64,000 nucleotides of DNA, from assembly GCF_002564465.1 (NCBI RefSeq), contig NZ_NUUX01000015.1:78494-142493 (forward strand), given 5' to 3'. Below the pieces are notes generated by a model. That model was not told the DNA's origin. It ran no database searches and saw nothing but the letters and a program-made list of their open reading frames with translations. Shown piece by piece: positions 18,300-27,578 of the stretch. Positions within the stretch are counted from its first letter, which is position 1, and each line of letters begins with the position of its first letter. Position numbers and translations under genes: made by a program. This stretch comes from Bacillus sp. AFS088145. GTDB taxonomy: Bacteria; Bacillota; Bacilli; Bacillales; Bacillaceae_G.

Positions 18300-18327
18300 A
18301 AAGGTTGTCTAATTAGACAACCTTTTT
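18300..18327 (+). terminator. rho-independent terminator
   Basis: AAAGGTTGTCTA / AGACAACCTTTTTT hairpin with a T-run on the plus strand, downstream of the hydrolase gene. Confidence 0.85.
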
Positions 18328-18439
18328 TAGTTCAAAAATCATCAATTAAATTTAACAGAGCCTTGCGTAAATGGAAAATATTATTCGAGGGTACATTTGG
18401 AAATAGAAGAGAATGTTCTCTTGCGTAATGGGTTTAGAA

Positions 18440-18745
18440 TTATGTGTTGTTATAATAATGAACCTTTAGGTAAAACCATTTTTGTGGCATAGTACAAAAA
18501 AGAGTTTCAAGATCCGTTTTCACTGTGATTTTATACCAATGATCTGTTGAATTTTTTATTTCGCTTAATCGAATCCTTAACAAGGAATGTACTTCTATTG
18601 GAAAGGTTGTTGATAATTCTCCATTTAAGATAGCAGACACTTTCTCACAAAAAATTCCTGTATTGATGGTAAATTCCACTTGGTTTTTTGTATTCCATTT
18701 ATTCAATTGAATGTTGACGGTCCATGAAATATGTGAATTTTTCAT
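18440..18745 (-). pseudogene. DUF4304-like gene, 5' truncated
   Basis: The 101-codon frame carries the core of the DUF4304 family: WTVNIQLNKWNTKNQ, FTINTGIF, then RIRLSEI and HWYKI. Family members are usually about 160-180 residues; here the N-terminal third is missing and the C-terminus does not look native. The 5' end abuts an unrelated coiled-coil frame (18699-18836) in a different register, as if two broken genes were joined. Family role unknown; DUF4304 proteins are often linked to toxin-immunity loci. Confidence 0.55.
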
Positions 18746-18836
18746 CCATCGCTTGCAATTTATTTTCCATTGACTGCATTCTTTGGTCTAATGATTTGAT
18801 TGCCATTAAAATTACTTGCGTTGATTCATCATTCAT
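18699..18836 (-). CDS. small coiled-coil protein, possibly truncated
   Basis: 45 codons starting ATG behind AAAGGATGA at proper spacing. Residues MNDESTQVILMAIKSLDQRM continue with QSMENKLQAMDEKF, a heptad pattern seen in longer Bacillus coiled-coil proteins that repeat ME-N-L-MD units. The frame ends soon after it enters the DUF4304-like sequence, so it is probably the 5' part of a longer gene cut by a rearrangement. Confidence 0.45.
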   Translation of the reverse strand: MNDESTQVILMAIKSLDQRMQSMENKLQAMDEKFTYFMDRQHSIE

Positions 18837-19040
18837 TTTGACTTCATCCTTTCGATTCGAACGATAATCGATCGGTCATTTCTGGTTTGTGTAAAAAAGG
18901 AAAGATATCATTTTAGTTTGGTTGAATGTGTAAAAATATTACCATTCAAAAATGAAAAAGTCATGACATAAAATATGGATGGACTGGTTGACCTAATGGA
19001 TAGCGTCCTGGTAGTTACGAGTAGAGGGCGATAAGATAAA

Positions 19041-19060
19041 AAAGCATCCTTACTGGATGC
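19041..19060 (-). terminator. rho-independent terminator
   Basis: GCATCC / GGATGC stem followed on the minus strand by T6; it overlaps the stop codon of the 58-residue gene. Confidence 0.75.
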
Positions 19061-19226
19061 TCTTGATTTGTGTCACAATTTCGTTGTGTTCGGTGATTAA
19101 TCTTTTCAACTGTTCTTCGAGATGAGGGTCGTTTTTCTTCGCTAAGATGATCTTGACGATGTCGATCGCTTCGCGCGTCTTCATTAATTCTTTTTGCAAT
19201 TTTTCGACTGCATTCAATTTTGCCAT
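19050..19226 (-). CDS. 58-residue helical protein, unknown function
   Basis: ATG start with GAAGAGGG upstream. The product (starting MAKLNAVEKLQKELMKTREA, ending HNEIVTQIKSIQ) is highly charged and heptad-like, so probably two helices or a small coiled coil. The terminator hairpin at its stop supports a real transcription unit. A longer frame in another register over the same DNA has poor composition and is rejected. No family recognised. Confidence 0.55.
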   Translation of the reverse strand: MAKLNAVEKLQKELMKTREAIDIVKIILAKKNDPHLEEQLKRLITEHNEIVTQIKSIQ

Positions 19227-19361
19227 GTTTTACCCTCTTCTTCATTCAGTTTAGTGGATCCGGTCCATAACTGTCCGTTAAGCATACCAAATAAAGCGGA
19301 TAAATGCACACTTTAATAGTCATGAGTTATTAATTCGAAAAGAAAAAGTATCGAACGATGG

Positions 19362-19538
19362 TTAGAATAACTGGAATGAAGATGATCCAGCAAATGGATA
19401 CGTTGATACCAGCTCTTGCAAGGTTTTGATGTTTGCTTGTAATAATTCGTTGGTGTGCTCGTCGAGAACAATTGCTTTGTTCTTTTCAACGAGTGAACGA
19501 AGAAGTTGACTGAGATGCCACTTCGAAATGTTTACTAT
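19362..19538 (-). pseudogene. remnant of a coding sequence without a start codon
   Basis: A frame of about 58 codons with coding-like composition (core LLRSLVEKNKAIVLDEHTNE, then LLQANIKTLQELVSTYPFAG) has no ATG, GTG or TTG at its beginning; a stop precedes it at once. A second frame over the 3' half encodes a hydrophobic helix (INVSICWIIFIPVILTIVRY). One of them is probably a decayed gene. Not recognised. Confidence 0.3.
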
Positions 19539-19692
19539 TTATTTTGATATTGTTTGTATTGTTGGCAATGACGAGCGTATACAGTCCCTTTTGTTGAATA
19601 ACTTTCAGCTATATGAAATTTTTTGAATAACTAAATTAACCTCTTCGTTAACTTTAATTACGAATAAATAGTCCCCTTCACCTTCAATTGGA

Positions 19693-20646
19693 TCAATACT
19701 CGGAAGAACGCCACTTGTTCGATATCTCCTCAATGTGATAAGGTGTCGTTCTGCAGCATCCACCTATTAAACGTGCACCTGCTTGGTACCATTCTTCAGA
19801 TTGAATATCTAACACGTTACATTGTTCATGACCATGCCATGTTTTTGTTTCTGGATTATAAGTTTCACCAGAGTTTGGATAAACAATAATCGGTTTTTTG
19901 GTGTTTGCCCTCAACTCTTGTATTGCACCAGTCACAACGGTTACTGGCGCACAATTGATGCCTATTGCTACAATTTGTTCACTTTTCTCAAAAACTCGTG
20001 CACACTCTACGAGTTTCATACCTTCACTAATCTCTTTCTCATTTTTTAACGAAAAGGAAAGCCACGCATATGTTTCTGGAAACTCACGTAATAATGTATC
20101 TAATACTCTTGCTTCTTGCAGGGAAGGGATCGTTTCAAATGCCAATAGATCTGCACCTGCTTCAATTAACGCTGACATTCTCGAACGGTGAAAGTCTGCT
20201 AATGTTTTATCTGTCACACCATAGTTACCTATATACTCTGAACCATCTGCAAGGTAAGCCCCGTACGGCCCAACCGATGCAACAACCAATGGTTTAGGCC
20301 TATTCGTTTGCTTATTTTCCTTCCAAAAATCATCTCTTGCCCTTCTTGCAAGTAACACCGTTTCCTTAATTAATTCCAAAGCTTCCTGTTCTTGTATTCC
20401 TCGCGCGGAAAAACCACTAATAGTAGCTTGATAGCTTGCTGTTATGGCACAGTCCGCACCAGCACGAAAATAGTCCGAATGAACCTGATAAATAAGTTCC
20501 GGATTTTCTAGTAACACACGTGCCGACCAAAGGGGATCGTCCAAATTACATCCATGCGCCTCCAATTCTGTAGCTAATGCTCCGTCAAGAAGCATAATGG
20601 AATGTTGGGATAAAATAGCATCAATTGGATTGACTTTGTTCGACAT
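19693..20646 (-). CDS. mmuM: homocysteine S-methyltransferase
   Basis: 317 residues, normal length for MmuM. The zinc-binding cysteines are in GINCAP and GGCCRTTP near the C-terminus, and [14 protein letters not shown] is the N-terminal signature. It transfers a methyl group from S-methylmethionine (or SAM) to homocysteine, giving methionine. Its start overlaps the end of the permease gene by 26 nt, so the two are translationally coupled. The pair is controlled by the SAM riboswitch upstream. Confidence 0.95.
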   Translation of the reverse strand: MSNKVNPIDAILSQHSIMLLDGALATELEAHGCNLDDPLWSARVLLENPELIYQVHSDYFRAGADCAITASYQATISGFSARGIQEQEALELIKETVLLARRARDDFWKENKQTNRPKPLVVASVGPYGAYLADGSEYIGNYGVTDKTLADFHRSRMSALIEAGADLLAFETIPSLQEARVLDTLLREFPETYAWLSFSLKNEKEISEGMKLVECARVFEKSEQIVAIGINCAPVTVVTGAIQELRANTKKPIIVYPNSGETYNPETKTWHGHEQCNVLDIQSEEWYQAGARLIGGCCRTTPYHIEEISNKWRSSEY

Positions 20647-22030
20647 AATCTACGCCCCTCTTTTTTAAATTTTTTGTTAGATAATAACTTCCATAGCAAA
20701 ACAAAATAAACGGTATGCCGCAATATAAGGCAATTCTCTGTGTTGGATCGAATGCAATTCCAATACACGATGCCAGACAAAGGATAAAAGAAGCAATTGG
20801 TACTAATGGATACAGTGGTGTGCGATAAATCAAGTCTTTTTCAGAATTTCCTTCTTTCAAAAATTGTCTGCGAAATAGGAACTGAGAAGCACTAATACTC
20901 ATCCAAACTACAACTACTGCTAGACCGGAAATGGAAACAAGTACGATATAGACAGTATCTGGTGCCACAATACTTGAGAGCAAAGCCAAAGCTCCACCCA
21001 CCATGCTGAAAATGACGGCGTTGATTGGAACACCTTGCTTCGTCATTTTTCCAAAAATCGGAGATATCGTATTCTTATTAGCAAGCGACCAAAGCATTCT
21101 AGTAGAGGCATAAAGGCCTGAGTTTGCTGCAGATAAAATAGCCGTTAAGATAACGAAATTCATTATGTCAGCTGAATATGGCACCCCAATTCGTTCTAGA
21201 ACTGCAACAAAAGGGCTCTCTAATACACCAGCATCGGAAATAGGCAATAACGCAGATAAAACAAAAATCGTTCCTACAAAAAAGATGATCAATCTCCACA
21301 GAGTAGTTCGAATGGCCTTCGGTATCATTTTTTCCGGGTTCGCGGTTTCTCCAGCTGCAATGCCTATTAATTCTGTTCCCGAAAAAGCAAAATTAACCGC
21401 AAGCATGGTCATTATAATGCCCGTAGCACCATGAGGAAATAAACCTCCACTTGTAAAATTAGAAAATAATGGTGCTGCTTTTGAATGACTCATCGGAAGA
21501 AACCCTAGCATTGCCGCTGCTCCTAAAACAATAAAAATCACAATAGCTATAACCTTTATCGATGAAAACCAAAATTCGGATTCGGCGAAAAATTTAACAG
21601 TCATTACATTTAATACAAAGATCAAAATGGCAAAAATAGCACTCCATATCCAAACATTAATCGATGGAAACCATCGCTTCATAAGTAATCCTGCGGCTGT
21701 AAATTCAGAACCTAAAGCAACAGTCCAAGTTAACCAATACAACCAGGCTACTGTATACCCTGTACCCGGTCCAATGTATTTAACTGCATAACTGTGAAAT
21801 GAGCCCGTTTCAGGCATATGTACGGAAAGCTCTCCTAAACATAGCATAACTAGATAAACCACTAGCGCACCAATCAGATAGGATAGAATTGTTCCAAACG
21901 GTCCGGCTTGTTGAATAGTGTAGCCCGAGCTTAAGAATAGGCCAGTTCCAATCACCCCACCAAGTGATAGCATGACTAAATGACGTGCTTGCATGTTCCT
22001 TTGAAATTCTTGCCCATTTTTCTTCCCCAT
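20621..22030 (-). CDS. mmuP: S-methylmethionine permease (APC family)
   Basis: 469 residues with about 12 membrane helices and the amino-acid permease signature [19 protein letters not shown] near residue 18, followed by [20 protein letters not shown]. Coupling to mmuM and the S-box leader make S-methylmethionine the likely substrate. Imported S-methylmethionine is then used by MmuM to make methionine, which is consistent with shut-off by SAM. Confidence 0.9.
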   Translation of the reverse strand: MGKKNGQEFQRNMQARHLVMLSLGGVIGTGLFLSSGYTIQQAGPFGTILSYLIGALVVYLVMLCLGELSVHMPETGSFHSYAVKYIGPGTGYTVAWLYWLTWTVALGSEFTAAGLLMKRWFPSINVWIWSAIFAILIFVLNVMTVKFFAESEFWFSSIKVIAIVIFIVLGAAAMLGFLPMSHSKAAPLFSNFTSGGLFPHGATGIIMTMLAVNFAFSGTELIGIAAGETANPEKMIPKAIRTTLWRLIIFFVGTIFVLSALLPISDAGVLESPFVAVLERIGVPYSADIMNFVILTAILSAANSGLYASTRMLWSLANKNTISPIFGKMTKQGVPINAVIFSMVGGALALLSSIVAPDTVYIVLVSISGLAVVVVWMSISASQFLFRRQFLKEGNSEKDLIYRTPLYPLVPIASFILCLASCIGIAFDPTQRIALYCGIPFILFCYGSYYLTKNLKKRGVDYVEQSQSN

Positions 22031-22064
22031 TACTACTCTCCTTTAGTTACTATCCAGAAAAAAC

Positions 22065-22229
22065 AAAAACGCACTCTAAAAAAGAGTGCGCTACTGACAA
22101 ATAAAAACGGAAGCTCTCATCTATCAGGATTATCACCCGCTGGAATTAGCACAGTGTCTACTTAAGCAGACCTGTTGCTGAGGCTTCAAAGGGCCAGTCC
22201 CTCCACCTCTCTGGATAAGAAATATTTTT
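22065..22229 (-). promoter_or_regulatory. SAM-I (S-box) riboswitch of mmuPM
   Basis: The minus strand reads CTTATCCAGAGAGGTGGAGG, then GACTGGCCC, GAAGCCTCAGCAAC, GTGCTAATTCCAGC and GATAGATGAGAG, the classic S-box core in order. It ends in the terminator GCACTC / GAGTGCG followed by T5 (22066-22090). Bound SAM should favour termination. Confidence 0.96.
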
Positions 22230-22235
22230 TTTATA

Positions 22236-22264
22236 ACCATATCAATCCATTCAATAATTGTCAA
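22236..22264 (-). promoter_or_regulatory. SigA promoter of mmuPM
   Basis: TTGACA (22259-22264), 17-bp spacer, TATGGT (22236-22241) on the minus strand, ending 7 bases before the riboswitch. Confidence 0.8.
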
Positions 22265-22324
22265 GATAATTCTGTTTTTTTGAAATATTATCAATTATTG
22301 ACTTACTATTTTATCATTTCTAAT

Positions 22325-22359
22325 GCAACTAAACTGCCATTTTGTTGAATAAGAAATGA
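22325..22359. repeat. dispersed hairpin repeat, copy 3
   Basis: GCAACTAAACTGCCA followed by TTTTGTTGAATAAGAAATGA; shares GTTGAATAAGAAATGA exactly with copy 1. Confidence 0.5.
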
Positions 22360-22461
22360 ACAGATTAGTTCAATAAAGTTAGAGGTATTAATAATTCATT
22401 TATGAATATCTATAATAGGTTATTTTGGCATATTAGTTAATGGATTAGGAGGAGTATTGAA

Positions 22462-22650
22462 ATGCCAGGATGGTTAATAAATGTTGTAATAGTTGTAATT
22501 TTATTGTTATTAATAAATTTAAATTGGAAAGTAAATAGATTAATGAAGAAATTGAATATAAACGATTTTGATGATGAAATTCTGGAAGTATCAAACGAAG
22601 AAATAGAAAAGGAGCTTGAATCAAAATTTACGCATAACCATAAACTCTAA
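22462..22650 (+). CDS. small single-pass membrane protein
   Basis: 62 residues with one hydrophobic helix at about 4-22, then an amphipathic acidic tail (DDEILEVSNEEIEKELESKF). A very strong AGGAGGAG site precedes the ATG, so translation is likely. It may be a regulatory or membrane-stress small protein. No family recognised. Confidence 0.6.
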   Translation: MPGWLINVVIVVILLLLINLNWKVNRLMKKLNINDFDDEILEVSNEEIEKELESKFTHNHKL

Positions 22651-22653
22651 TGG

Positions 22654-22673
22654 AACTAACACTTGCGTTAGTT
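22654..22673. repeat. dispersed hairpin repeat, copy 4
   Basis: AACTAAC / GTTAGTT stem followed by GAATAC. It lies between two convergent genes and overlaps the stop of the deoxyribosyltransferase-like gene. Confidence 0.5.
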
Positions 22674-23069
22674 GAATACTTTTTTTGATTTAGACTCTAT
22701 ACTTGCCACTAAATCCTCTATTGTACCAAAGCATTTTTCGATTTCAGGCAAATGGTAAAATGTACTCGTAGTTTCAAAATTATCTACTTCTTTGTTTGGT
22801 GAATATAAATAAACTTTTTTGCCACTTCCAAGAGCGATACCTAATTCAATATGGCTTCCTTTTCCTGCTGGAAACAAAACAACAACAAAATCAGCTTTAA
22901 TTACAGCTTCCATCTCTTCTTGACCTATTACTTTTAATTCTTCAAGTGTTGCAACGTTTTCATTTGTTGTCCAATCATATGTATTAATGAATCCTTTTTC
23001 TATTAAAATTTTACTAACATACCTAACCAATTCAATATTTTTAAGACTTGATGCAAGATAAAACTTCAT
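22668..23069 (-). CDS. nucleoside 2-deoxyribosyltransferase-like protein
   Basis: 133 residues with the fold signature of the family: MKFYLASSLKN at the start, ADFVVVLFPAGKGSHIELGI in the middle (the conserved acid of GSHIELG is the likely nucleophile), and GKKVYLYSPN. Family members exchange bases on deoxynucleosides or cleave nucleotides; related small proteins also occur in phage and in signalling-nucleotide systems. Precise substrate unknown. A good AAGGAGTG site precedes the ATG. Confidence 0.75.
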   Translation of the reverse strand: MKFYLASSLKNIELVRYVSKILIEKGFINTYDWTTNENVATLEELKVIGQEEMEAVIKADFVVVLFPAGKGSHIELGIALGSGKKVYLYSPNKEVDNFETTSTFYHLPEIEKCFGTIEDLVASIESKSKKVFN

Positions 23070-23118
23070 TATTTCCCACTCCTTTTTATTCTAAATTTTA
23101 TCATAAATTCGAATAACT

Positions 23119-23152
23119 CTTATTAAACTATTCTGTCATTTAGTCGCATAAG
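23119..23152. repeat. dispersed hairpin repeat, degenerate copy 5
   Basis: CTTATTAAACTATTC to TTTAGTCGCATAAG; an imperfect version of copy 1 with the same outer bases. Confidence 0.35.
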
Positions 23153-23194
23153 ATAAACTCAATCTGCTCTAACAAATTCAATTCTAAAAAATAA

Positions 23195-23236
23195 AAAAAC
23201 AGAAACAAGCCACCACAATCGACTGTTTCTGTTTTT
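23195..23236 (-). terminator. terminator of the sugar ABC operon
   Basis: AAAAACAGAAACA / TGTTTCTGTTTTT stem with a 16-nt loop, directly after the permease gene. Confidence 0.8.
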
Positions 23237-23241
23237 AAATA

Positions 23242-24423
23242 TTATTTCCCTTTATTACGTGTCATTACGTCAAACACAACTGCAAGAACAAGTACTGCTC
23301 CTCGAATAATGTATTGGTATGAAATATCAATACCCATTAAGTTCATCCCACTTGTTAATGAAGCCATTACGAATGCACCGATAATTGTACCTGTTACTTT
23401 ACCAACACCACCAGCAGCAGAAACACCACCTACATAAGCTGCAGCAATTGCATCTAACTCAAACATTGTACCTGCTTGGGGAGAAGCAGATGCAAGTCGA
23501 GCTGTAAACAATACGCCTGAAAGGGCTGCAAGCATACTCATTGAACCGAATACAATGTAAGTGATTTTCTTTAAGCTAATTCCACTCAACTGTGCTGCTT
23601 CAGGGTTTCCACCAACTGCATAAATGTGACGCCCTAAAGGAGTTCTTGTTGTAATGAAGTGGTAGACTACTACTACAATAAACATGATCACAGCAGTCCA
23701 AGAAATTCCTTGATAGCCTGCAAGAATATAGCAAATGTAACCAATGATACCGGAAATAAACAATAATTTTATGATTTGCATTGGCATTGAAAGAACTTCA
23801 AAACCGTACTTTATGTTTACGCTTCTCTTTTTAAAATCACTCCAGATAAAAAGAATGATAGAAATCGCACCAATTAATAGTGTTGATATGTGTAAACCAT
23901 TCAAATTTCCTAAACTAGGAATATAGCCATTTCCAATTGCCTTAAAGCTTTCGTTAGCAACGATGATCGTACCCGTTTTAACAAGAGACATTAGTAATAA
24001 TCCCTTGAATATTAACATTCCTGCTAATGAAACTACGAATGATGGAATTCCTAAATTAGCAACAAAGAATCCATTAATTAGACCTATGATAGCGCCAAAT
24101 ACTAGAACTGCAATGATTGAAATCCAGACTGGCAAACCGTGTGTTAGAAATAGAGCAACTACTGCTCCTAGAAAACCTGCAACAAACCCAACTGAAAGGT
24201 CAATATGTCGAATGACAATTACTAGTGTCATACCTACAGCAAGAACTGCAACATAACCTGTCATATTGATTAAATCACTTAAGTTACGAGATGACATAAA
24301 TAGGCCATCTGTATTTAAAGTAAATACTAACATTATTACTGCAAGAGCAATATACATTCCGTATTCACGGATGTTTTTCCTTAATAACATGCCTGCTTCT
24401 TGAAAAAAGTTCATTTTATTCAA
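23242..24423 (-). CDS. sugar ABC transporter permease (XylH / MmsB-GguB type)
   Basis: 393 residues with about 10-11 membrane helices. It has the branched-chain/ribose-type permease pattern, including MTLVIVIRHIDLSVG near residue 81 and GGNPEAAQLSGI near 277, the loop that contacts the ATPase. The length and the long insertion before the last helices fit the xylose and multiple-monosaccharide permeases rather than RbsC. It is the third gene of the operon (6-nt gap to the ATPase gene) and forms the membrane channel for a pentose or hexose. Confidence 0.9.
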   Translation of the reverse strand: MNKMNFFQEAGMLLRKNIREYGMYIALAVIMLVFTLNTDGLFMSSRNLSDLINMTGYVAVLAVGMTLVIVIRHIDLSVGFVAGFLGAVVALFLTHGLPVWISIIAVLVFGAIIGLINGFFVANLGIPSFVVSLAGMLIFKGLLLMSLVKTGTIIVANESFKAIGNGYIPSLGNLNGLHISTLLIGAISIILFIWSDFKKRSVNIKYGFEVLSMPMQIIKLLFISGIIGYICYILAGYQGISWTAVIMFIVVVVYHFITTRTPLGRHIYAVGGNPEAAQLSGISLKKITYIVFGSMSMLAALSGVLFTARLASASPQAGTMFELDAIAAAYVGGVSAAGGVGKVTGTIIGAFVMASLTSGMNLMGIDISYQYIIRGAVLVLAVVFDVMTRNKGK

Positions 24424-24429
24424 CCTCTC

Positions 24430-25944
24430 TTAAACGGTAGCTAGAGCCATAACGCTCTCTTGAGTTGCTTCTTCTCTTGATAATTCCCCGGTTATTTTGC
24501 CTTCTGCCATTACATAAATTCGATCACTCATACCAAGGACTTCTGGAAGTTCAGAGGAAATCATGATAATGCTCATGCCTTGTTCAACCAGTAGATTCAT
24601 AAAACTATAGATTTCAAATTTTGCACCTACGTCTATTCCACGTGTTGGCTCATCTAATATAAGTACATTCGGATTTGTAAATAACCATTTACTCAACGAT
24701 ACTTTTTGCTGATTACCACCACTCAATTTTCCAACAATTGAAGTGATTGATGGAGCTTTTATGTTTAACTTATTTAAATAATCATTTGCAACGACAATTT
24801 CTTCATGTTGATTAATTACGCTTGACTTGGAAATTTCAAATAAGTTCGTAATCGAAATATTATTTTTAATATCTTGTTCAAGAATCAATCCGTCGCCTTT
24901 TCGATCCTCTGTTACATAGGCTATTCCAGCTTTTATTGCATCTTTCGGATGTTTAAAACGCTTTTGCTCACCTTGCACTAAAACGGAACCATCAAGTTTG
25001 AAATTTGTTGGATTACCAAAAATACTTTTTGCTAATTCTGTTCGGCCTGATCCCATCAATCCAGCAATACCGATAATTTCTCCTTTTCGAACATTTAGAT
25101 TGATATGATGAAGAATTTTTCGACCCAATTTTGGATCGTACACATCCCAGTCTTTTAATTCTAATGAAACTTCACCAAACTTTTGATTTGGACGCTTCGG
25201 ATAAATATCGTCAATTTCACGACCAACCATATGTTTGATGATTGTGTTTTCGGTGATTTCTTCTTCATTTAAAGAACAAATTGTTTTTCCGTCGCGAAGT
25301 ACAGTAACCGTATCTGCAACAGCAATTACTTCTTTAAGTTTATGCGAAATCATAATACAAGAAATTCCTTGATTCTTTAGCTCTTCCATCAAGAAAAGTA
25401 GGTTTTCACTATCATCTTCATTTAAAGCAGCTGTAGGCTCATCGAGTATAAGCAATTTAACATCTTTACTAAGTGCTTTTGCTATTTCAACCAGTTGCTG
25501 CTTACCTACACCTAACTCTTTAATTTGTACTTCCGGATTAACATCTAGTTTTACTTTTTTTAGCATGTCGATTGCTTTAACAATCGTTTCATTGAAATCA
25601 ACAGTTATTCCCTTTTTAATTTCATGTCCGATAAAAATATTTTCAAATACGGAAAGTTCAGGAAAAAGCGATAATTCCTGATAGATGATTCCAATACCCT
25701 TTTTTTCACTATCACTTATTTTTGAAAACTTTTGAACTTCATCTCCAAAAACAATATCACCTGCATAAGTTCCAAATGGATAAATACCACTTAATACTTT
25801 CATTAAAGTCGATTTACCAGCACCGTTTTCACCAACTAAGCAATGAATTTCCCCTTTTCTAACCTTGAAGTTAACATCGCTTAATGCTTTCACACCTGGA
25901 AACTCTTTTGAGATATTTCTCATTTCTAAAATAAATTCACTCAT
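24430..25944 (-). CDS. sugar ABC transporter ATP-binding protein, two ATPase domains (XylG / MmsA type)
   Basis: 504 residues from the preferred ATG at 25944, which has GGGAG 9 nt upstream; the frame extends 33 codons further without support. Two ABC domains are present. The first has Walker A GENGAGKST, signature-region ELGVGKQQL and LLILDEPTAAL; the second has GLMGSGRTEL, signature LSGGNQQK and LILDEPTRGID. The degenerate second Walker A is normal for this carbohydrate-uptake class. It powers uptake with the permease and binding protein. Confidence 0.93.
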   Translation of the reverse strand: MSEFILEMRNISKEFPGVKALSDVNFKVRKGEIHCLVGENGAGKSTLMKVLSGIYPFGTYAGDIVFGDEVQKFSKISDSEKKGIGIIYQELSLFPELSVFENIFIGHEIKKGITVDFNETIVKAIDMLKKVKLDVNPEVQIKELGVGKQQLVEIAKALSKDVKLLILDEPTAALNEDDSENLLFLMEELKNQGISCIMISHKLKEVIAVADTVTVLRDGKTICSLNEEEITENTIIKHMVGREIDDIYPKRPNQKFGEVSLELKDWDVYDPKLGRKILHHINLNVRKGEIIGIAGLMGSGRTELAKSIFGNPTNFKLDGSVLVQGEQKRFKHPKDAIKAGIAYVTEDRKGDGLILEQDIKNNISITNLFEISKSSVINQHEEIVVANDYLNKLNIKAPSITSIVGKLSGGNQQKVSLSKWLFTNPNVLILDEPTRGIDVGAKFEIYSFMNLLVEQGMSIIMISSELPEVLGMSDRIYVMAEGKITGELSREEATQESVMALATV

Positions 25945-26055
25945 ATGATCCGTCTCCCGAATTTGCCATCTACTTGAGTCATTGATAAATTGAATAATTA
26001 ACAAAATAGTGACGGTTAGACCATCACTATTTTGCAAGTTCATTTCTTCTATTAA

Positions 26056-27204
26056 TTACTTCAATCCAGTGAAGTCTGAAGCACTATAGTATCCAGAATC
26101 AACTAAGTCTTTCTTCACTGTGCTTTGATCAACAACAATAATATCTGTTTGTTTTGTTTTGATATCAGCTTTACCGTTGTTTGTAACGCCTGAAGCATCA
26201 GGTGTTTCATTTTTTAAGATTGAAGTTGCAGTAGCGATTGCATCTTTAACTAAAGTACGAACATCTTTGAAAACAGTCATAGATTGTTTGCCATCAATAA
26301 TGTATTGTACAGAAGCTTTTTCAGCATCTTGACCAGAAATTACATATGAAGTTACATCTTTGTCTGCTTTAAATGTATCAGCGATAGAACGCGCTGTTCC
26401 ATCATTTGGAGCAAGAACTAATACATCACCTTTGTCAGCTTTAGAAGCTTTTGTTAAGTTAGATGAAGTTAAGTTTTTAGCTACGTTGAAATCCCAGTTA
26501 GTTGAAACTTGACCGATAATTTTTGCTTGCTCATCACGAGTTAAATCAGCTTTAGCTTTTAAACTATTTGCAGCTGCTGAATTCTCAACTTTGAATGTTC
26601 CATCAGCAATTTTAGGTTGAAGAACTTTCCAAGCACCTTGGAAGAATAAGAATGCATTGTTATCAGATGCAGCACCTGCGTATAGGTATAAAGGTTGACC
26701 TGCTTTACCTGAAGCATGGTCTACAAGATATTGTGCTTGTGCAGCACCTACAGCAACGCTATCAAATGATACATAGTAATCAACTGCGTCAGTACCTGTA
26801 ATTAAACGATCATAAGAAATTACTTTAACACCAGCAGCTTTTGCAGCTTCAGCTGAAGCAGCAGCAGCAGCACCATCTTGAGGACAAATAATTAAAACTT
26901 TGATGCCTTTTGCAATTAAAGAATCAACGTTTGCTTTTTCTTTAGCAGAGTCACCTTGTGAGAATAAAATTTCAACTGAATAATCTGTATCTTTTAAAGC
27001 ATTTTTAAAGCGAGTTTCATCTTGAGTCCAACGTGGCTCATCTTTTGTAGGTAAAACGATACCAATATCAACTTTACCATTTTTACTTTTCTTACCAGCA
27101 GAAGTGCTATCACTTGATGTTGCTGAAGATCCACATCCAGCTGCAACAAGAGTCATTACTAAAAATACCGAAATTATTGCAAAAATCTTTGATAACTTTT
27201 TCAA
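26056..27204 (-). CDS. sugar-binding lipoprotein of the ABC importer (XylF / ChvE-like)
   Basis: 382 residues with a lipoprotein signal (lipobox VAAGC near residue 24). The mature part is a periplasmic-binding type I fold: VDIGIVLPTKDEPRWTQD at the start, then IICPQDGAAAA, ISYDRL and VLAPNDGTARS. These match binding proteins of the xylose and ChvE/multiple-sugar group. Start is TTG behind AAGGGGG. It is the first gene of the operon, so it is likely the most highly expressed. Two cre-like sites upstream suggest CcpA repression. Confidence 0.92.
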   Translation of the reverse strand: MKKLSKIFAIISVFLVMTLVAAGCGSSATSSDSTSAGKKSKNGKVDIGIVLPTKDEPRWTQDETRFKNALKDTDYSVEILFSQGDSAKEKANVDSLIAKGIKVLIICPQDGAAAAASAEAAKAAGVKVISYDRLITGTDAVDYYVSFDSVAVGAAQAQYLVDHASGKAGQPLYLYAGAASDNNAFLFFQGAWKVLQPKIADGTFKVENSAAANSLKAKADLTRDEQAKIIGQVSTNWDFNVAKNLTSSNLTKASKADKGDVLVLAPNDGTARSIADTFKADKDVTSYVISGQDAEKASVQYIIDGKQSMTVFKDVRTLVKDAIATATSILKNETPDASGVTNNGKADIKTKQTDIIVVDQSTVKKDLVDSGYYSASDFTGLK

Positions 27205-27263
27205 AGTGTTTCCCCCTTTTTTTCTGGTTACGCTTACATAAATAAGGTTATCACGATTTTTAT

Positions 27264-27277
27264 TGGAAACGCTTACC
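27264..27277. promoter_or_regulatory. cre-like site upstream of the sugar importer
   Basis: TGGAAACGCTTACC fits the CcpA consensus TGWAARCGYTWNCW except at the last base; 60 bp before the TTG start. Confidence 0.65.
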
Positions 27278-27326
27278 CATTTCCTTCACTCTTTTGTCTA
27301 TTATCTGCACTAATTTACCTAAACTC

Positions 27327-27340
27327 AGAAAACGTTTACA
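27327..27340. promoter_or_regulatory. second cre-like site
   Basis: AGAAAACGTTTACA matches 13 of 14 consensus positions; about 125 bp upstream of the importer operon. Confidence 0.6.
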
Positions 27341-27410
27341 TTCAGAATATTAAAACTAGCATTTTCTTAACTTTGGGACATATTAGTACAGTTAATTTCG
27401 ATTCAAAACA

Positions 27411-27501
27411 AAAAAGAGTCAAACAGCAACTTGATAAAAGTATGTACAAATTAAAAAGCAATTCGTAAATACGATCATTAAGTATGTCGTTAGACTCTTT
27501 T
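27411..27501 (-). terminator. long-loop terminator of the sensing operon
   Basis: Outer arms AAAGAGTC and GACTCTTT with a T6 run on the minus strand, 80 nt after the response-regulator gene. The loop is long and partly self-complementary. Confidence 0.5.
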
Positions 27502-27578
27502 AACAATAAATATTCAAATACAGTAAATAATCGTTTATCAGTTCAAATTCAAGTATTCAAATTCTCCTCTTATTCTCT

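Noticed and set aside
19015-19245. 76-codon minus-strand frame rich in Arg and Lys
   Set aside because: It overlaps in another register the 58-codon gene at 19050-19226, which has the better ribosome binding site, helical composition and a terminator at its stop.
19595-19740. Minus-strand frame reading [20 protein letters not shown] over the 3' end of mmuM
   Set aside because: It has no ordinary start with a ribosome binding site and overlaps conserved mmuM codons; a remnant is possible but cannot be supported.
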